A stretch of 64,000 nucleotides of DNA from DASQZT01 sp035638575 (lineage in GTDB: Bacteria; Acidobacteriota; Terriglobia; Bryobacterales; Bryobacteraceae), in the NCBI GenBank assembly GCA_035638575.1, contig DASQZT010000043.1, positions 1-64,000 on the forward strand, in the 5' to 3' direction. The notes under the pieces were generated by a model. The model had not been told where the DNA came from, ran no database searches, and saw nothing but the letters and a program-made list of their open reading frames with translations. This document shows, piece after piece, positions 32,671 to 42,183 of the stretch (positions within the stretch are counted from its first letter, which is position 1; each line of letters opens with the position of its first letter). The position numbers and the translations under genes are program-made.

Positions 32671-33780
32671 ATGAAACGAAGAGAATTCGGCGTCAAACTT
32701 GTGAACGGAGCGATAGCCGGCATCGCCGGTTGTTCGCAGCCCGGAACTGCTTCGGCGCAGGCGTCGCGCGCCCCCCGTAAGAATACCCTTATGCGTGTGG
32801 GCGGCGACTACCACAGTGTGGCCGGGCCCGGTATCACCTCCCAGGAGAACCTGGACTACAACCTGCGCTACGGAGTCAGGCATCTCACCGCGCAGATGAC
32901 CAGGCGTTCTCCGGACGGCGGCTGGAATGCCGCCGAGCTGAAGAGGATGAAAGACGATTGCGACCGGCGCGGCGTCACGCTCGAAGCCATCCGCATGGAT
33001 CCCGATTACATCACGCTTCCCAAAGGGCCGGAACGCGATCGGGAACTGAACACCATCGTCGGCAACATCCGGAAGGCATCCGAGGTGGGCGTAAAGCTCA
33101 TCACCTACCACTGGACGGTCATTCCCATCAGGCGCAACCGGCAAACAACGGGGCGCGGCAACGTGACCTACGCCGCCTTCCGGCTGGAGGACAACTGGAA
33201 GGATCTGCCTGTGGGCAAGTCCGGCCACGTCGGTTCCGAGGAGTACTGGGAACGAATCCGCTATTTCCTCGAGAAAGTGATCCCCGCGGCAAAAGAGCAC
33301 GACGTCCGCATGGCGTGCCATCCGTACGATCCGCCGGGGCTGCCGTTTGGGTATCAGGGCGCCGACAATTGGGATTCACCCTCGGTCTTCGAGGCCATCA
33401 AGCGGTACGAAGCCATTGTGGACAGCCCGTACAACGGCTTCCAACTGTGCCTGGGAACCACAGCCGAGGGATTGAAGAACCCCAAGGCGGAGGTCCTGCC
33501 GATCGTCCGGTACCTGGGCGAGCGCGGAAAGATCCACCAGATCCATATGCGGAACATCCGCGGCGGCCTGCACGACTTCGAGGAAGTGTTTCCGGACGAG
33601 GGTGAGATGGATTTCTTAGAGGTGATGCGGGTCCTCCGCGATGTGCAATTCCCCGGTTCCATCTGCCCCGATCACATGCCGCGCCATCCCGGCGATCCCG
33701 GCAGCCTCCAGTCGTACGCTTTCGGGTACGGCTATATCCGGGCGCTGATCCAGGCGGTGAATTCCGAAGTGCCGGCGTGA
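32671..33780 (+). CDS. Mannonate dehydratase-like protein with export signal
   Basis: From ATG 32671 the protein has 369 residues and a twin-arginine-like signal (KRREFGVKLVNGAIAGIAG). The TIM-barrel body resembles UxuA, which dehydrates mannonate: DYNLRYGVRHLTAQ, RGNVTYAAFRLEDNW, MACHPYDPPGLPFGY with probable metal ligands, HMRNIRGGLHDFEE and ICPDHMPRHPGD. Export is unusual for UxuA but Acidobacteria and Planctomycetes often have signal-bearing sugar isomerase/dehydratase-type barrels. It starts 164 bases from the divergent truncated Oar gene. Substrate is inferred from the family only. The longer frame to 32545 lacks merit. Confidence 0.75.
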   Translation: MKRREFGVKLVNGAIAGIAGCSQPGTASAQASRAPRKNTLMRVGGDYHSVAGPGITSQENLDYNLRYGVRHLTAQMTRRSPDGGWNAAELKRMKDDCDRRGVTLEAIRMDPDYITLPKGPERDRELNTIVGNIRKASEVGVKLITYHWTVIPIRRNRQTTGRGNVTYAAFRLEDNWKDLPVGKSGHVGSEEYWERIRYFLEKVIPAAKEHDVRMACHPYDPPGLPFGYQGADNWDSPSVFEAIKRYEAIVDSPYNGFQLCLGTTAEGLKNPKAEVLPIVRYLGERGKIHQIHMRNIRGGLHDFEEVFPDEGEMDFLEVMRVLRDVQFPGSICPDHMPRHPGDPGSLQSYAFGYGYIRALIQAVNSEVPA

Positions 33781-33788
33781 CAAGCTTC

Positions 33789-34229
33789 TCAGAGACAGAT
33801 CCGCACGGCGCGGCGATCGATCTCGCTGCCCGTCCGGCGAAGCACTTCGGGCGGCAGCGCCTGCTGGACCTGCTCGAAGAGTTCATTCTCCTCCCGCCGG
33901 ATATGTTTCGAAAGCAGCGCGAAAAACCGCTCCAGCAGCCCGGCTGAAGGCGCGCTGCGCAATTCGGCGACGAGGACCTCCATCGCGCGGTGTTCCGCCA
34001 GCAGCTCGGGGATGATCGGCATTGGCCCGCACGCCGGAAACAGCACCTGCTCCTCGATCTCGAAATGATTCGCCAGCTCCAGCTCGTACCGGTCGATCAC
34101 GCGCCGCGCTTGCTTCGCCACGTTTTTGGGCGACGAATCGGCGGCCAGGGAGCGCCTCGAAAGGACGCACAGCGCAAGCCCGTTGTGGTGCTGATGCGAA
34201 AGCGGAACCAGGGAGGGATCGCGCAGCAT
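33789..34229 (-). CDS. Hemerythrin-like domain protein
   Basis: From ATG 34229 the 146 residues form a four-helix bundle with hemerythrin-type iron ligands: LSHQHHNGLAL, HFEIEEQVLFP, AEHRAMEVL and HIRREENELFEQV. Such proteins bind a di-iron centre and are linked to oxygen, nitric oxide or iron handling (compare YtfE). It converges on the mannonate-dehydratase-like gene eight bases away and is divergent from the next plus-strand gene. Confidence 0.8.
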   Translation of the reverse strand: MLRDPSLVPLSHQHHNGLALCVLSRRSLAADSSPKNVAKQARRVIDRYELELANHFEIEEQVLFPACGPMPIIPELLAEHRAMEVLVAELRSAPSAGLLERFFALLSKHIRREENELFEQVQQALPPEVLRRTGSEIDRRAVRICL

Positions 34230-34281
34230 CGGTCTACTGCTACTATAGCTCTTCCGCCCGGCTGTAATACACTGGCCTCTG

Positions 34282-35046
34282 ATGCTCCTTCCCAACTCTC
34301 GTGGCGGATACTCGTTCCTCCGCGGCATCGGTCCCTACTCCGCCGGTGTCGTGGCGGCGGACGGATTCACCATCGATCACGTCCGGCTCGCGCGTCCGGT
34401 GCCCTGGAAGGGCGGCTTCGAATGGGTGGAAGCGCATCTGCGCGCCGCCGGGAGGCCGCGGGCGGCGCTGTGCGCCATGGCGCTGCGGTCGCCCGAGCCG
34501 TTCTCCTTCGCCGGCTTCGGCGAGTTCAACACCGCCTATGTCGAGGCGCTGAAGTCTTGGGAGATCCTGGTGGACGGCGTCAACCCGGTCGCCCGGACCA
34601 ACGTAGCGCCGGAAGTCGATCCGCCCGGCGCGCCGTCGCTGTACTCGTTCGCCTACACGGCGCCGTCGGCGGCGTGCGGCTCGGCTTCCTTCGTGGTGTC
34701 GGGTGCTGGAGAATTGCCCGACGGGTCGCTCGGTCCGCATGACGTGGTGCGCAGCGGCGAGACTTCCCGCGACGCGCTGGCGGCCAAGGCCCGCTTCGTG
34801 CTGGGCCTTGTGGAAGAGCGCCTGAATGGCCTCGGCGCGGCCTGGAACGACGTAACCGTAACCAACATCTACACCGTGCACGACGTCAACGCCTTGCTGG
34901 CGGCGGAGATTCTGCCGCGCATCGGGCGCGCCGCACGGCACGGTATTACGTGGCATTACGCCCGGCCCCCTATCGTCTCCATCGAGTACGAAATGGACTT
35001 GCGAGGAGGGACCAGGGAAACGGTTGCCAGGGCGCCCGGGGACTGA
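34282..35046 (+). CDS. Conserved hypothetical protein, possibly RidA/YjgF-like
   Basis: A 254-residue soluble protein. Phrases such as IGPYSAGVVAADGF, GFGEFNTAYVEALKSWEIL and DVTVTNIYTVHDVNALL recall RidA/YjgF proteins, which hydrolyse reactive imines, though it is twice the RidA length, as if two such folds were fused. The key RidA arginine motif was not confirmed. It stands alone, 52 bases from the divergent hemerythrin gene. Function unassigned. Confidence 0.5.
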   Translation: MLLPNSRGGYSFLRGIGPYSAGVVAADGFTIDHVRLARPVPWKGGFEWVEAHLRAAGRPRAALCAMALRSPEPFSFAGFGEFNTAYVEALKSWEILVDGVNPVARTNVAPEVDPPGAPSLYSFAYTAPSAACGSASFVVSGAGELPDGSLGPHDVVRSGETSRDALAAKARFVLGLVEERLNGLGAAWNDVTVTNIYTVHDVNALLAAEILPRIGRAARHGITWHYARPPIVSIEYEMDLRGGTRETVARAPGD

Positions 35047-35098
35047 CCGGATCGGCTCCGCCCGCCGGGAGTAGAATACCGTAGTAGACTTACGCCCA

Positions 35099-35410
35099 AT
35101 GATCGTCTACACAGGATCGGTCGAAGATACACGCGAGCTGATCCAGTTCTTCCGCCGCGAATCGGCCAAGCTGCGCGCCTTGCGAAACCTGATCGTCTCC
35201 AGGGATAAGACCGTCGTGCAGGACGTGAATCGCGACGGGATCGAATTCCCGGGGCTGACTTACGGCGCGGCCGCCCTGGAGGCCCTCCTCCGGGAATTGG
35301 GTGTGGTATTTACTCCGGACACTCTCCACGACCCCGGCGCCACGCCCGGCGGAGTCAAGGAATTCCGGCTCAGCGCGCGCTTTCCCTGGGGGCAGGAGCG
35401 TATCTTATAG
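35099..35410 (+). CDS. Hypothetical 103-residue protein
   Basis: Begins MIVYTGSVEDTRELIQFFRR and contains LRNLIVSRDKTVVQDVNR and ALEALLRELGVVF. It is predicted soluble and charged with alternating helices and strands. I recognise no domain. It follows the RidA-like gene by 52 bases and may share its transcript. Confidence 0.5.
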   Translation: MIVYTGSVEDTRELIQFFRRESAKLRALRNLIVSRDKTVVQDVNRDGIEFPGLTYGAAALEALLRELGVVFTPDTLHDPGATPGGVKEFRLSARFPWGQERIL

Positions 35411-35454
35411 CGTGCCGCCGGAGCGGGCCACCGAAAGTTGGCGGGCAGGCCGAT

Positions 35455-35604
35455 CTACCCTTCGAAAAACGTGGAGTCCTTTTCCAGGACCTGCCGGTTG
35501 ATGAAGTCGCCGGCTTCCTCGCTGTTCTGCTCGGTCTCGGGCGTGGCTTCGGGCGGAGCGGGCTCCGCGGCATCGTCCGCTGTCGATTTCCGGTCTTCCG
35601 GCAC
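35455..35604 (-). CDS. Small acidic protein, 49 residues
   Basis: A GTG start at 35604 is preceded by GGGAGGA five bases upstream, an excellent ribosome binding site. The frame begins MPEDRKSTADDAAEPAPPEA and ends FINRQVLEKDSTFFEG. It is strongly acidic and probably disordered except for a C-terminal helix. It lies 59 bases after the TPR lipoprotein stop on the same strand. The opposite frames give arginine-rich text, which supports this one. Function unknown. Confidence 0.55.
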   Translation of the reverse strand: MPEDRKSTADDAAEPAPPEATPETEQNSEEAGDFINRQVLEKDSTFFEG

Positions 35605-35663
35605 AATATCCTCCCGATAGCCTTCCGTCTGACGCGGTTGCGGCGCAGAGCGGGGTGGTCCGA

Positions 35664-38012
35664 TCAGCCGCCCAGCCTGGCTAGCGCCTGCTGGATTTGC
35701 TCCTTTTCGTCGCGTTCGGGATTGTCTTTCAGCGCCTGCTGGAATTCCCGGATCGCATTCGCCTTTTCGCCTTTCTGCTGCAGCGCCACGCCCAGGTGAT
35801 ATCGGAAGGTCGGCCGGTTCGGCGCCTGGGCCGTCAATCCGCGGAAGATATCGAGCGCACTGTCGCTGAGGTTCTTCTTCAGATAGATCCAGCCCAGCGT
35901 GTCGGAGACTTCCGGCATATTTGGCATCAACTGTTTGGCGCGCTGTGCCTTGGTAAGCGCATCTTCCAGATCGCCGCCGTGGTCGGCAATCAGCATGGCC
36001 AGGTTGTTCAGCACGACACCGTTGTTCGGAGTGTTCTTCAAGGCCGCTTCGTAGAGCTGTTTGGCTTCGGTCCAGCGGCCCAGTTTTTCCATCGTCAGCC
36101 CCAGGCTGGAAAGAACGAGATCGTTGTCGGGCAGGATCTCTCGAGCCTTTTGAAAAGCGGCTAGAGCGGAGGCATCGTCTCCCTTGCGGCGGTAGGTCTC
36201 GCCTATGCGGAGAAAGACCTCGCCGCGCGCCTTGGAGGTTTTGTCCATCGCGTCGAGGACCTTTTGAAACTCGGAAAGCGCCAGGTCGAACTTGCCGGCG
36301 CGCAACGCGATGCTTCCCGCTCCCAGCCGGAACTCCATCCGGTTGGGCGTCTTGGCGGCCTCGGCCTGCAGCACTTCGAGCGCCTGATCGGGCTTATTCT
36401 GCGCCATGTACACCTCGACGACACCCATCAGCCCCCTGGCGTTGGCGGGGTTCAAATCGTACGACTTGCGGAAAGCGGCTTCGGCTTCTTTGTATTTCAA
36501 CTGGTACATGTCCAGGAGCCCGAGTTGGTATAAAACGTCGGGTGAATTCGGCGCCGCCTTCTGCATGGCGTCCAGCAGGGTCCGCGCGTCCGTGTACTTC
36601 TTCATTCCGATCAGGGCCGCCGCTCGGACCAACAGAGCGCCGTAGTGGTTCCGCTCGATTCGCAGAATGTCGTTGGACGTCTTGAGGGCGCCATCATACT
36701 CCCCGCGATTCAGTTGCAGGTCCGCCAGGGCCATCCGCGGCTCGATATAGGCCGGCAGCAATTCGATGGCTTTCTGGAACTCCTGCCGGGCCAGATCCGG
36801 CTCGTTGCGCATGGCGTGCGCCCTTCCCAACTGGAAGCGCTGGACGCCGTTGTTCGGGGCTCGGGTCACCGCGGCCTGCAATTCGATCAACGCCTGGTTG
36901 ACCTCTCCTTTGTCCAGCATGAGAGTCGCGGCAATCGCCTTGGCGTCGTTGTCGCTGGGAGACTCCTTCAGAATTTGGGCATTGATGTCCCCCGCGTCGC
37001 TCCTCTTTCCCTGCTTCATCAGCACTTCGACAATCCGCTTCTGGTAGGTGAGCTTTTGCTTGGGATCCTTGTCGATGCCTTCCTTGTATTCCTTGATGGC
37101 GGCATCGCCGTCTTGGAATTGAAAATAGAAGTCGCCCACCGTGAGATAGGCGGCGGGATAGTCTTTGGCGTGAGCCTTGATCTGCTGGAGCACCCCCAGC
37201 ATATCGGCGGAACGGCGCAGCGTGGCATAGAACCGGGCCTGTGCGACCAGATAATCGTAATCTTTGGGGTTGTTCGCGAAAGCCTGCTTCAAAATCTGCT
37301 CGGCATCCGCCACTTTGTTCTGGTTCGCGTACAGTCTGTACAGTTCGAAATACGCGCTCTTGAGGGTCTTGTCCTTTCCCAAAACGTCCTTGTACAACTG
37401 TTCGGCGGCGGCATAATTTTGCTTGTACGCCAGGCTCCGCGCCATCTGCATCGTCACGCCCACATCGGGTTTGACGGCATAAGCCTTGCGGTATTCCGCC
37501 AGGGCGTCGTCGAGCCTGGCGGCAAACTCGTCCTGGCGGGCCGTGCGCGCGGCGTTCAGGGCATAGCGGAAATTCAGGTCGGCCTTCAATCGGTGGCCGT
37601 CGAAGGAATTTGGATCCCTCTGGAGCAACTGCTCGCAGTTGTTCGCCACCTCGTCCAGAAACTGCTTCTGATCGCCGGACATCAGGTACATTTCCGAAAT
37701 CTTCACCACCGCGGTCCAGCGGTCGGGCGAGGTCTTCGGAAGCAGGTCGATGGCGCGTTGAAACGCCTGCACCGCCGCGCCTCCCGCCCCGAGTTTCAAC
37801 TCCGTCAGCCCCAGTTTGTAATACGCCGGGCCGAACAGGCGGTCTTTCTGGATCGCATCCTTGTACATCAGCCGGGCAGACTTGTAGTTGCCCCTGTCGA
37901 AGTACTTGTTGCCGGTCTCCAGGTATTTTTGCTTGGCGACGTTGGGGTCGCGATTGCACGAGACCAGGGCCAGTACCGCCAGGGAAACAGTCAGAATTCG
38001 CTTATGACGCAT
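35664..38012 (-). CDS. Large TPR-repeat lipoprotein
   Basis: From ATG 38012 the protein has 782 residues. A lipoprotein signal (RILTVSLAVLALVSC) places it at a membrane surface with Cys18 as lipid anchor. The rest is nearly all tetratricopeptide repeats, about 18-20 helical pairs (for example QKYLETGNKYFDRGNYKSAR and TLGWIYLKKNLSDSALDIF). The layout resembles the PrsT-type lipoproteins of PEP-CTERM/EPS systems, and a PEP-CTERM protein occurs 5.5 kb away, but no sortase or EPS genes are here, so that link is a guess. TPR arrays scaffold protein complexes. Confidence 0.8.
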   Translation of the reverse strand: MRHKRILTVSLAVLALVSCNRDPNVAKQKYLETGNKYFDRGNYKSARLMYKDAIQKDRLFGPAYYKLGLTELKLGAGGAAVQAFQRAIDLLPKTSPDRWTAVVKISEMYLMSGDQKQFLDEVANNCEQLLQRDPNSFDGHRLKADLNFRYALNAARTARQDEFAARLDDALAEYRKAYAVKPDVGVTMQMARSLAYKQNYAAAEQLYKDVLGKDKTLKSAYFELYRLYANQNKVADAEQILKQAFANNPKDYDYLVAQARFYATLRRSADMLGVLQQIKAHAKDYPAAYLTVGDFYFQFQDGDAAIKEYKEGIDKDPKQKLTYQKRIVEVLMKQGKRSDAGDINAQILKESPSDNDAKAIAATLMLDKGEVNQALIELQAAVTRAPNNGVQRFQLGRAHAMRNEPDLARQEFQKAIELLPAYIEPRMALADLQLNRGEYDGALKTSNDILRIERNHYGALLVRAAALIGMKKYTDARTLLDAMQKAAPNSPDVLYQLGLLDMYQLKYKEAEAAFRKSYDLNPANARGLMGVVEVYMAQNKPDQALEVLQAEAAKTPNRMEFRLGAGSIALRAGKFDLALSEFQKVLDAMDKTSKARGEVFLRIGETYRRKGDDASALAAFQKAREILPDNDLVLSSLGLTMEKLGRWTEAKQLYEAALKNTPNNGVVLNNLAMLIADHGGDLEDALTKAQRAKQLMPNMPEVSDTLGWIYLKKNLSDSALDIFRGLTAQAPNRPTFRYHLGVALQQKGEKANAIREFQQALKDNPERDEKEQIQQALARLGG

Positions 38013-38245
38013 GGATATCCTCAAACCATCGATCTATATCACTTTAAGACACCGCGAGGCTCTACGCCATAGTGCCTTCGGGAGAACCCCCGGTAGCCGC
38101 CCTCAGGGGGGTACTAGTACTTTTGGGACGCCAGGATATCGCCTTTGTTTTGGCCTTGTGTGCGCGCGGGAACCGCCGCCCCACCTTCGCTGCCCCGTGG
38201 TTCGTGCGGCTCGGTTTCCTGGCGGGGGTAAGATCATCGGTCGCC

Positions 38246-38510
38246 CTACAGGTGAGATCGTTCCCAGGCCTCGGAACGATGGCGGACGCCAAAAATGCGC
38301 ATGGCGTCGTCCTTGAAGTGAACACCACGCGGTAGTCGCCGAGCCGCAGCCGTAAGGCGCCGGTCATGTCGTTATGCAGCGCGTTCACGTCGCCGAACCG
38401 GTGCGTGCGAAACGGAGCACTCTCTCGAAAAGACGCATGGCCGCGGGGCGATCCAGTGCGCGGACATCCGCTTTGGCTTCTTCAAGCCACTCGATGCGGT
38501 AGAGCGGCAC
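38246..38510 (-). pseudogene. RelE/ParE-family toxin, two frameshifts
   Basis: Three minus-strand frames together spell a RelE-type toxin: YRIEWLEEAKADVRALDRP to LRFARTGS, then GDVNALHNDMTGALRLRLGD and YRVVFTS in a second frame, then KDDAMRIFGVRHRSEAWERS in a third, ending at TAG 38246-38248. LRLGDYRVVF and IFGVRHRSEAW are typical RelE/ParE core motifs. Two single-base changes break the frame, so no active toxin is expected. The start is probably GTG 38510, two bases after the antitoxin stop. Confidence 0.7.
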
Positions 38511-38512
38511 GA

Positions 38513-38656
38513 TTACTCGGAGTCCTTCGGGGAAGGTGGGAAATCCGGTTGGAGATCGAACTCGGCAAGAACGTCGACCATCGGAACGCCCTTGCCGCCC
38601 TGTTGTCGAAACCAGGCCTGGCCGTTGTGAAAACGCTGGCGGTCTTTCTCGCTCAC
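38513..38656 (-). CDS. Antitoxin-like protein of the decayed RelE module
   Basis: The frame reads VSEKDRQRFHNGQAWFRQQG, then KGVPMVDVLAEFDLQPDFPP and a stop at 38513-38515. Small helical proteins of this kind precede RelE-type toxins. The frame continues upstream without an ATG (EDRDAQPVAVVRAAATAPLDDEP) into the propeller gene end, so the true start is uncertain; GTG 38656 gives 47 residues. With the toxin broken, the antitoxin may be surplus. Confidence 0.45.
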   Translation of the reverse strand: MSEKDRQRFHNGQAWFRQQGGKGVPMVDVLAEFDLQPDFPPSPKDSE

Positions 38657-38754
38657 CGGCTCGTCGTCAAGTGGGGCTGTGGCGGCGGCGCGGACGACCG
38701 CAACTGGCTGGGCGTCCCGGTCCTCGCTGTCAACGGTTCCTTTTCGCCGCCCCC

Positions 38755-41700
38755 TCAGTCGACGTATACCACGGGGGCCGTGGGGCCGGTAGTGGGGCTG
38801 CTCACTCCGCCGATTTTGATCGTCACCGGCAGCTTGTCGCCCTTCAGGTGCGTGCCCGGAATCCGGCACTTGATGATGTACGTGCCGATCAATCCCGGCG
38901 CCAGGCCGCTCCAATCCACGATCACGGCCGCATCGCTGATGGTCGGGTTCCCGAAGTACAACTGGACCGGCGCGGTGACCGCCAGCGGGCTCGACGGCGC
39001 GGGGAGCCCCGCCGTCACCTTGCCGCCCGTCGTGACGCCCAGGCCCGTGGCGTAAATGGTCAACGGCTCGTCGCGCGTGGCCGGGTGGGCCTGGTCCACG
39101 CGCGTGCCATCCTGGTGCATGATCACCGGCCCTTGGGCATCCATGAACACGGCGGGCGCATACTTGGCCACCGCAACGGTCGCCGAGCCGGTAGCGGCCC
39201 CCGCCGCGATCGAGCGCACGATCAGCGGGTAGCGGCCCGCCGTTACGGTCGGCGGCAACTGCGCGTTGATCTGGCCGGCGGTAGTCGCCAGCAGCGGCAA
39301 CGGGGAGTTGTTCAGCGTGACGCACGTGCCGCCCAGAATCGTCGGCAGGGCCGCCGTGGACCCGATGGGCGCTGTGGCGCTCTGCGCCAGGTTCCGCCCC
39401 AGTACCGCGACCAGCCCGCCGGGCGCCACCGCCGGGGTGAAGCTGGCCACATTCACCATGGGAGTGTTGCCCAACTGCGGCAGCGTCTGCGTGGCCGTCG
39501 ACGTTAACGGGATGACGCTGAGGCCCGACGTTGTCAAAACGTAGGCCGTGTTGCCCGCGGCGTCCACCGCCATGGTCCGCCCCTGGACGTTGGCCCGCGC
39601 TGTGCCCACCGCGGCTGTCAGCGGCCCTTCAAGCGCCGCCGCGGCCTTGGTGGTCTGCTGCGTCGTCACGTCGACCACTTCGACCAGCCCGGCATCCGTC
39701 GTGGCCGCCGTCGCGCTGGCGCGCACCGGCATGGAGAAGCGCGCGAAGCTCTGGGCACCCACGGCGGCCACCGCCGAGACCGGCCGCGAGACCCCCGACG
39801 GCCCGCTGGGAACCGGCAGCGCGCCTCCGCCCACCGGCCCCGTGACACCGGCCCCGGAGCCGATCGACGTCAGTGCCTGGTTCAGCACCTGGTCGTCGAC
39901 GAGGTAATACTGCCCGTTGGGTCCCGCCGCGATGGGCCCGTAGTAGCCCGTTATGGGCGTGGAAATCACCTGCCTCACGCTCACAAAATCATCCACGCTG
40001 GAATCATAAAGGTACGCCCCCCCGTTGCCGCCGAGCAGCAGCATGTACGCCCCTTCGGGAGTCCCCACCATGGACTGCGGGCCTGGGATCGAACGGACCG
40101 TGCCGAAGATGTTGGTGTTGAACGTCCGCGGAACCAGCGTGTTCCCCACGATCTTCCACAGCGTGCCGTCCGACATGATCACTTGCGGTCCGTGCTGGCT
40201 GGAGGCGATCACCGAAGGCGTGAGAACGGCAAAGGTGGCGTTGAAAGGGATCGCGGGATAGCTCACCCGCCCGGTCACCGCTCCCTGGGTCAAGTCCACG
40301 ATGCTGATGTTCTCGCCGCCGGCGTTGGCTACGTAGAGCGTATTGGTGTCCGCGCCAAACGCCATGGAACGCGGCTGCGGGCCCACGGCGATCGGCGCCA
40401 GAAGCTGCTGCTTCTGCATGTCGAACACTTCAACCCGGTTGAGGCCCGTATTGGCGATGTAAAGGCGCTGGCGCACCGGATCGGAAACCATATCGCCCGG
40501 CGAGGTGTTGGTGGCGCCGGTATCGATCGGGATCAGGGTTCCGCGCGCTTCCGCGTTCCGGCTGTTCTGAAATATCCGCACGTTCGGAATGATGTTGACC
40601 GCCTCGTTCGACTGGATCAGCAACTGGTCCGGTGTGGGCGTCCCGATGGTCCGGGCGGCGGCCGCGCTGAATCGCGCGGTGACGTCCCCGCCGTACGGCT
40701 TGTTGGCCACGCTGGCCGTGACCGACGTCGCGCTGGTTGCCAGCACCTGCACGGTTGTGGTCAGGGTCCTTCCACCGGCGTTGCGCACAGGGATCACGGC
40801 CGCGTTTTGGGCCGCGGTGACGCCGCATTGATCCATCGCCAGCACCGCCACGTTCGAGTCCGGCACGGCGATCGGCGATTGCTGCAACGTGCCGATGGGG
40901 ATCACCATGAACCCGGACTGCGAAATGGCATAGATGGTGGCATTGTCGGAGGTAATCACCATCCTCCCGCCGAGACCCTCGGGAAGCTGTATCCCTAACT
41001 GGATCATCAGGTTATCGGGATTGTTGATGGTCAGTTGGCTGGTATTGGTCCGGGCGGCGGGGCTCAATACCGGGACCACGTTGTACGCGGTGATCAGCAC
41101 CGCGCCGAGGGCCGTCTGGGCGTATATCGCGCCGCCCTGGCTGGTCTGGACGTTGAGGTTGGTGCCGGCCGGAAAGACGTAGGGCGAGTTGATCGTGCTC
41201 TGCTGGGCCAGCATCAGCAGCGACGAGGTTTCGAACAACATCGGCCCGGAAACGAAGCGCGAAGCGTCCGGCGAGACGGCCAGCACCGGCGAGATGACCG
41301 AGATGTTCCGGGCGCCGAGAATGGTCGCAGAATTCACGTCGTACACGAAGACTGTGCGGGTGTTGTTGGCCAGCTCGTGCACCCCGATGATGGTGCGGCC
41401 ATTCCCGGAAGCCTGCAGGTGGGCGTGGCTGGCGAGGGCGATCACTCCGTTGGGCGGCGGCAGCGCCGGCACCGAGGGGGCGGGAGGAGCGATCACGATG
41501 GCCGCCAGGGCGTGAGAGGCATCCACGGTGGGATCAAAGGTGATGAGGACGTCTTGCCCCGTCCCCGTTCCGATAGTGCTGATGAGGACTTTTTCGTTGA
41601 ACCCCACCGCCACGGCTTCCGGACTGGCCGCCAGCGTCACGGAACTGGAGGCGAAGTTCGCGGTGCTGAGGTCGATGATATCCAGCGCCGAAGCGCCGTA

Positions 41701-41976
41701 GCAAGCCACGTACAGATACCTTCCGGACCGCGAAATCGCCGCCGCCAGCGGCGTGGAGTCGGTCTTGATGGTGCTCGTCAGCCTGGGCGGGTTGGTGTTG
41801 GTGGCGTAGACTTCCACCTGGTTGGAGGCCGTATTGACCACATAGACGCGCTTGCGCGCTTCGTCCAGGGCCAGGTCCGCGAGCGGTTGTGCGTGCGCCA
41901 CGACCGTGCCGAAGGTGGCGCCCAGGGAAGGGAAGGCGCCCAAGGCAAGCAACAATAAGGGCCGAAATGCTGTCAT
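38755..41976 (-). CDS. Secreted beta-propeller protein with Solibacter-type C-terminal domain
   Basis: From ATG 41976 the protein has 1073 residues with a signal peptide (RPLLLLALGAFPSLGA). Residues ~20-770 carry YVTN/SMP-30-like propeller repeats (KRVYVVNTASNQVEVY, RQRLYIANTGLNRVEVF, NTLYVANAGGENISIVD). The last ~230 residues form an Ig-like domain (VNVASFTPAVAPGGLVAVLG, LTIYATGLGVTTGGKVTAG, GLIGTYIIKCRIPG) seen at the end of many Solibacter extracellular proteins (TIGR03437-type). It is presumably a surface or secreted protein; ligand unknown. It is a strong taxonomic marker. Confidence 0.85.
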   Translation of the reverse strand: MTAFRPLLLLALGAFPSLGATFGTVVAHAQPLADLALDEARKRVYVVNTASNQVEVYATNTNPPRLTSTIKTDSTPLAAAISRSGRYLYVACYGASALDIIDLSTANFASSSVTLAASPEAVAVGFNEKVLISTIGTGTGQDVLITFDPTVDASHALAAIVIAPPAPSVPALPPPNGVIALASHAHLQASGNGRTIIGVHELANNTRTVFVYDVNSATILGARNISVISPVLAVSPDASRFVSGPMLFETSSLLMLAQQSTINSPYVFPAGTNLNVQTSQGGAIYAQTALGAVLITAYNVVPVLSPAARTNTSQLTINNPDNLMIQLGIQLPEGLGGRMVITSDNATIYAISQSGFMVIPIGTLQQSPIAVPDSNVAVLAMDQCGVTAAQNAAVIPVRNAGGRTLTTTVQVLATSATSVTASVANKPYGGDVTARFSAAAARTIGTPTPDQLLIQSNEAVNIIPNVRIFQNSRNAEARGTLIPIDTGATNTSPGDMVSDPVRQRLYIANTGLNRVEVFDMQKQQLLAPIAVGPQPRSMAFGADTNTLYVANAGGENISIVDLTQGAVTGRVSYPAIPFNATFAVLTPSVIASSQHGPQVIMSDGTLWKIVGNTLVPRTFNTNIFGTVRSIPGPQSMVGTPEGAYMLLLGGNGGAYLYDSSVDDFVSVRQVISTPITGYYGPIAAGPNGQYYLVDDQVLNQALTSIGSGAGVTGPVGGGALPVPSGPSGVSRPVSAVAAVGAQSFARFSMPVRASATAATTDAGLVEVVDVTTQQTTKAAAALEGPLTAAVGTARANVQGRTMAVDAAGNTAYVLTTSGLSVIPLTSTATQTLPQLGNTPMVNVASFTPAVAPGGLVAVLGRNLAQSATAPIGSTAALPTILGGTCVTLNNSPLPLLATTAGQINAQLPPTVTAGRYPLIVRSIAAGAATGSATVAVAKYAPAVFMDAQGPVIMHQDGTRVDQAHPATRDEPLTIYATGLGVTTGGKVTAGLPAPSSPLAVTAPVQLYFGNPTISDAAVIVDWSGLAPGLIGTYIIKCRIPGTHLKGDKLPVTIKIGGVSSPTTGPTAPVVYVD

Positions 41977-42183
41977 TTGCTGGTAATTCAATATAACCCA
42001 CGGCAAGGGGGGATGTTTCGCACACTGCGGGTCCGGCCAGGGTGGCACTCCGCCAACCGGATGATGGTATAATCCTACCTTATGTCAGCCCCGTAACCCC
42101 CTGCTCCGGAATCCATGGTTCCCCCCTCCGCCTGCCTCTACTGGCAAGTGCGCCTGACCGATTCGAAAAAAGGAGTTTTACGG

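Noticed and set aside
38025..38245. A gene between the TPR lipoprotein and the RelE remnant
   Set aside because: Frames here lack a ribosome binding site and give low-complexity text; I see nothing supportable.
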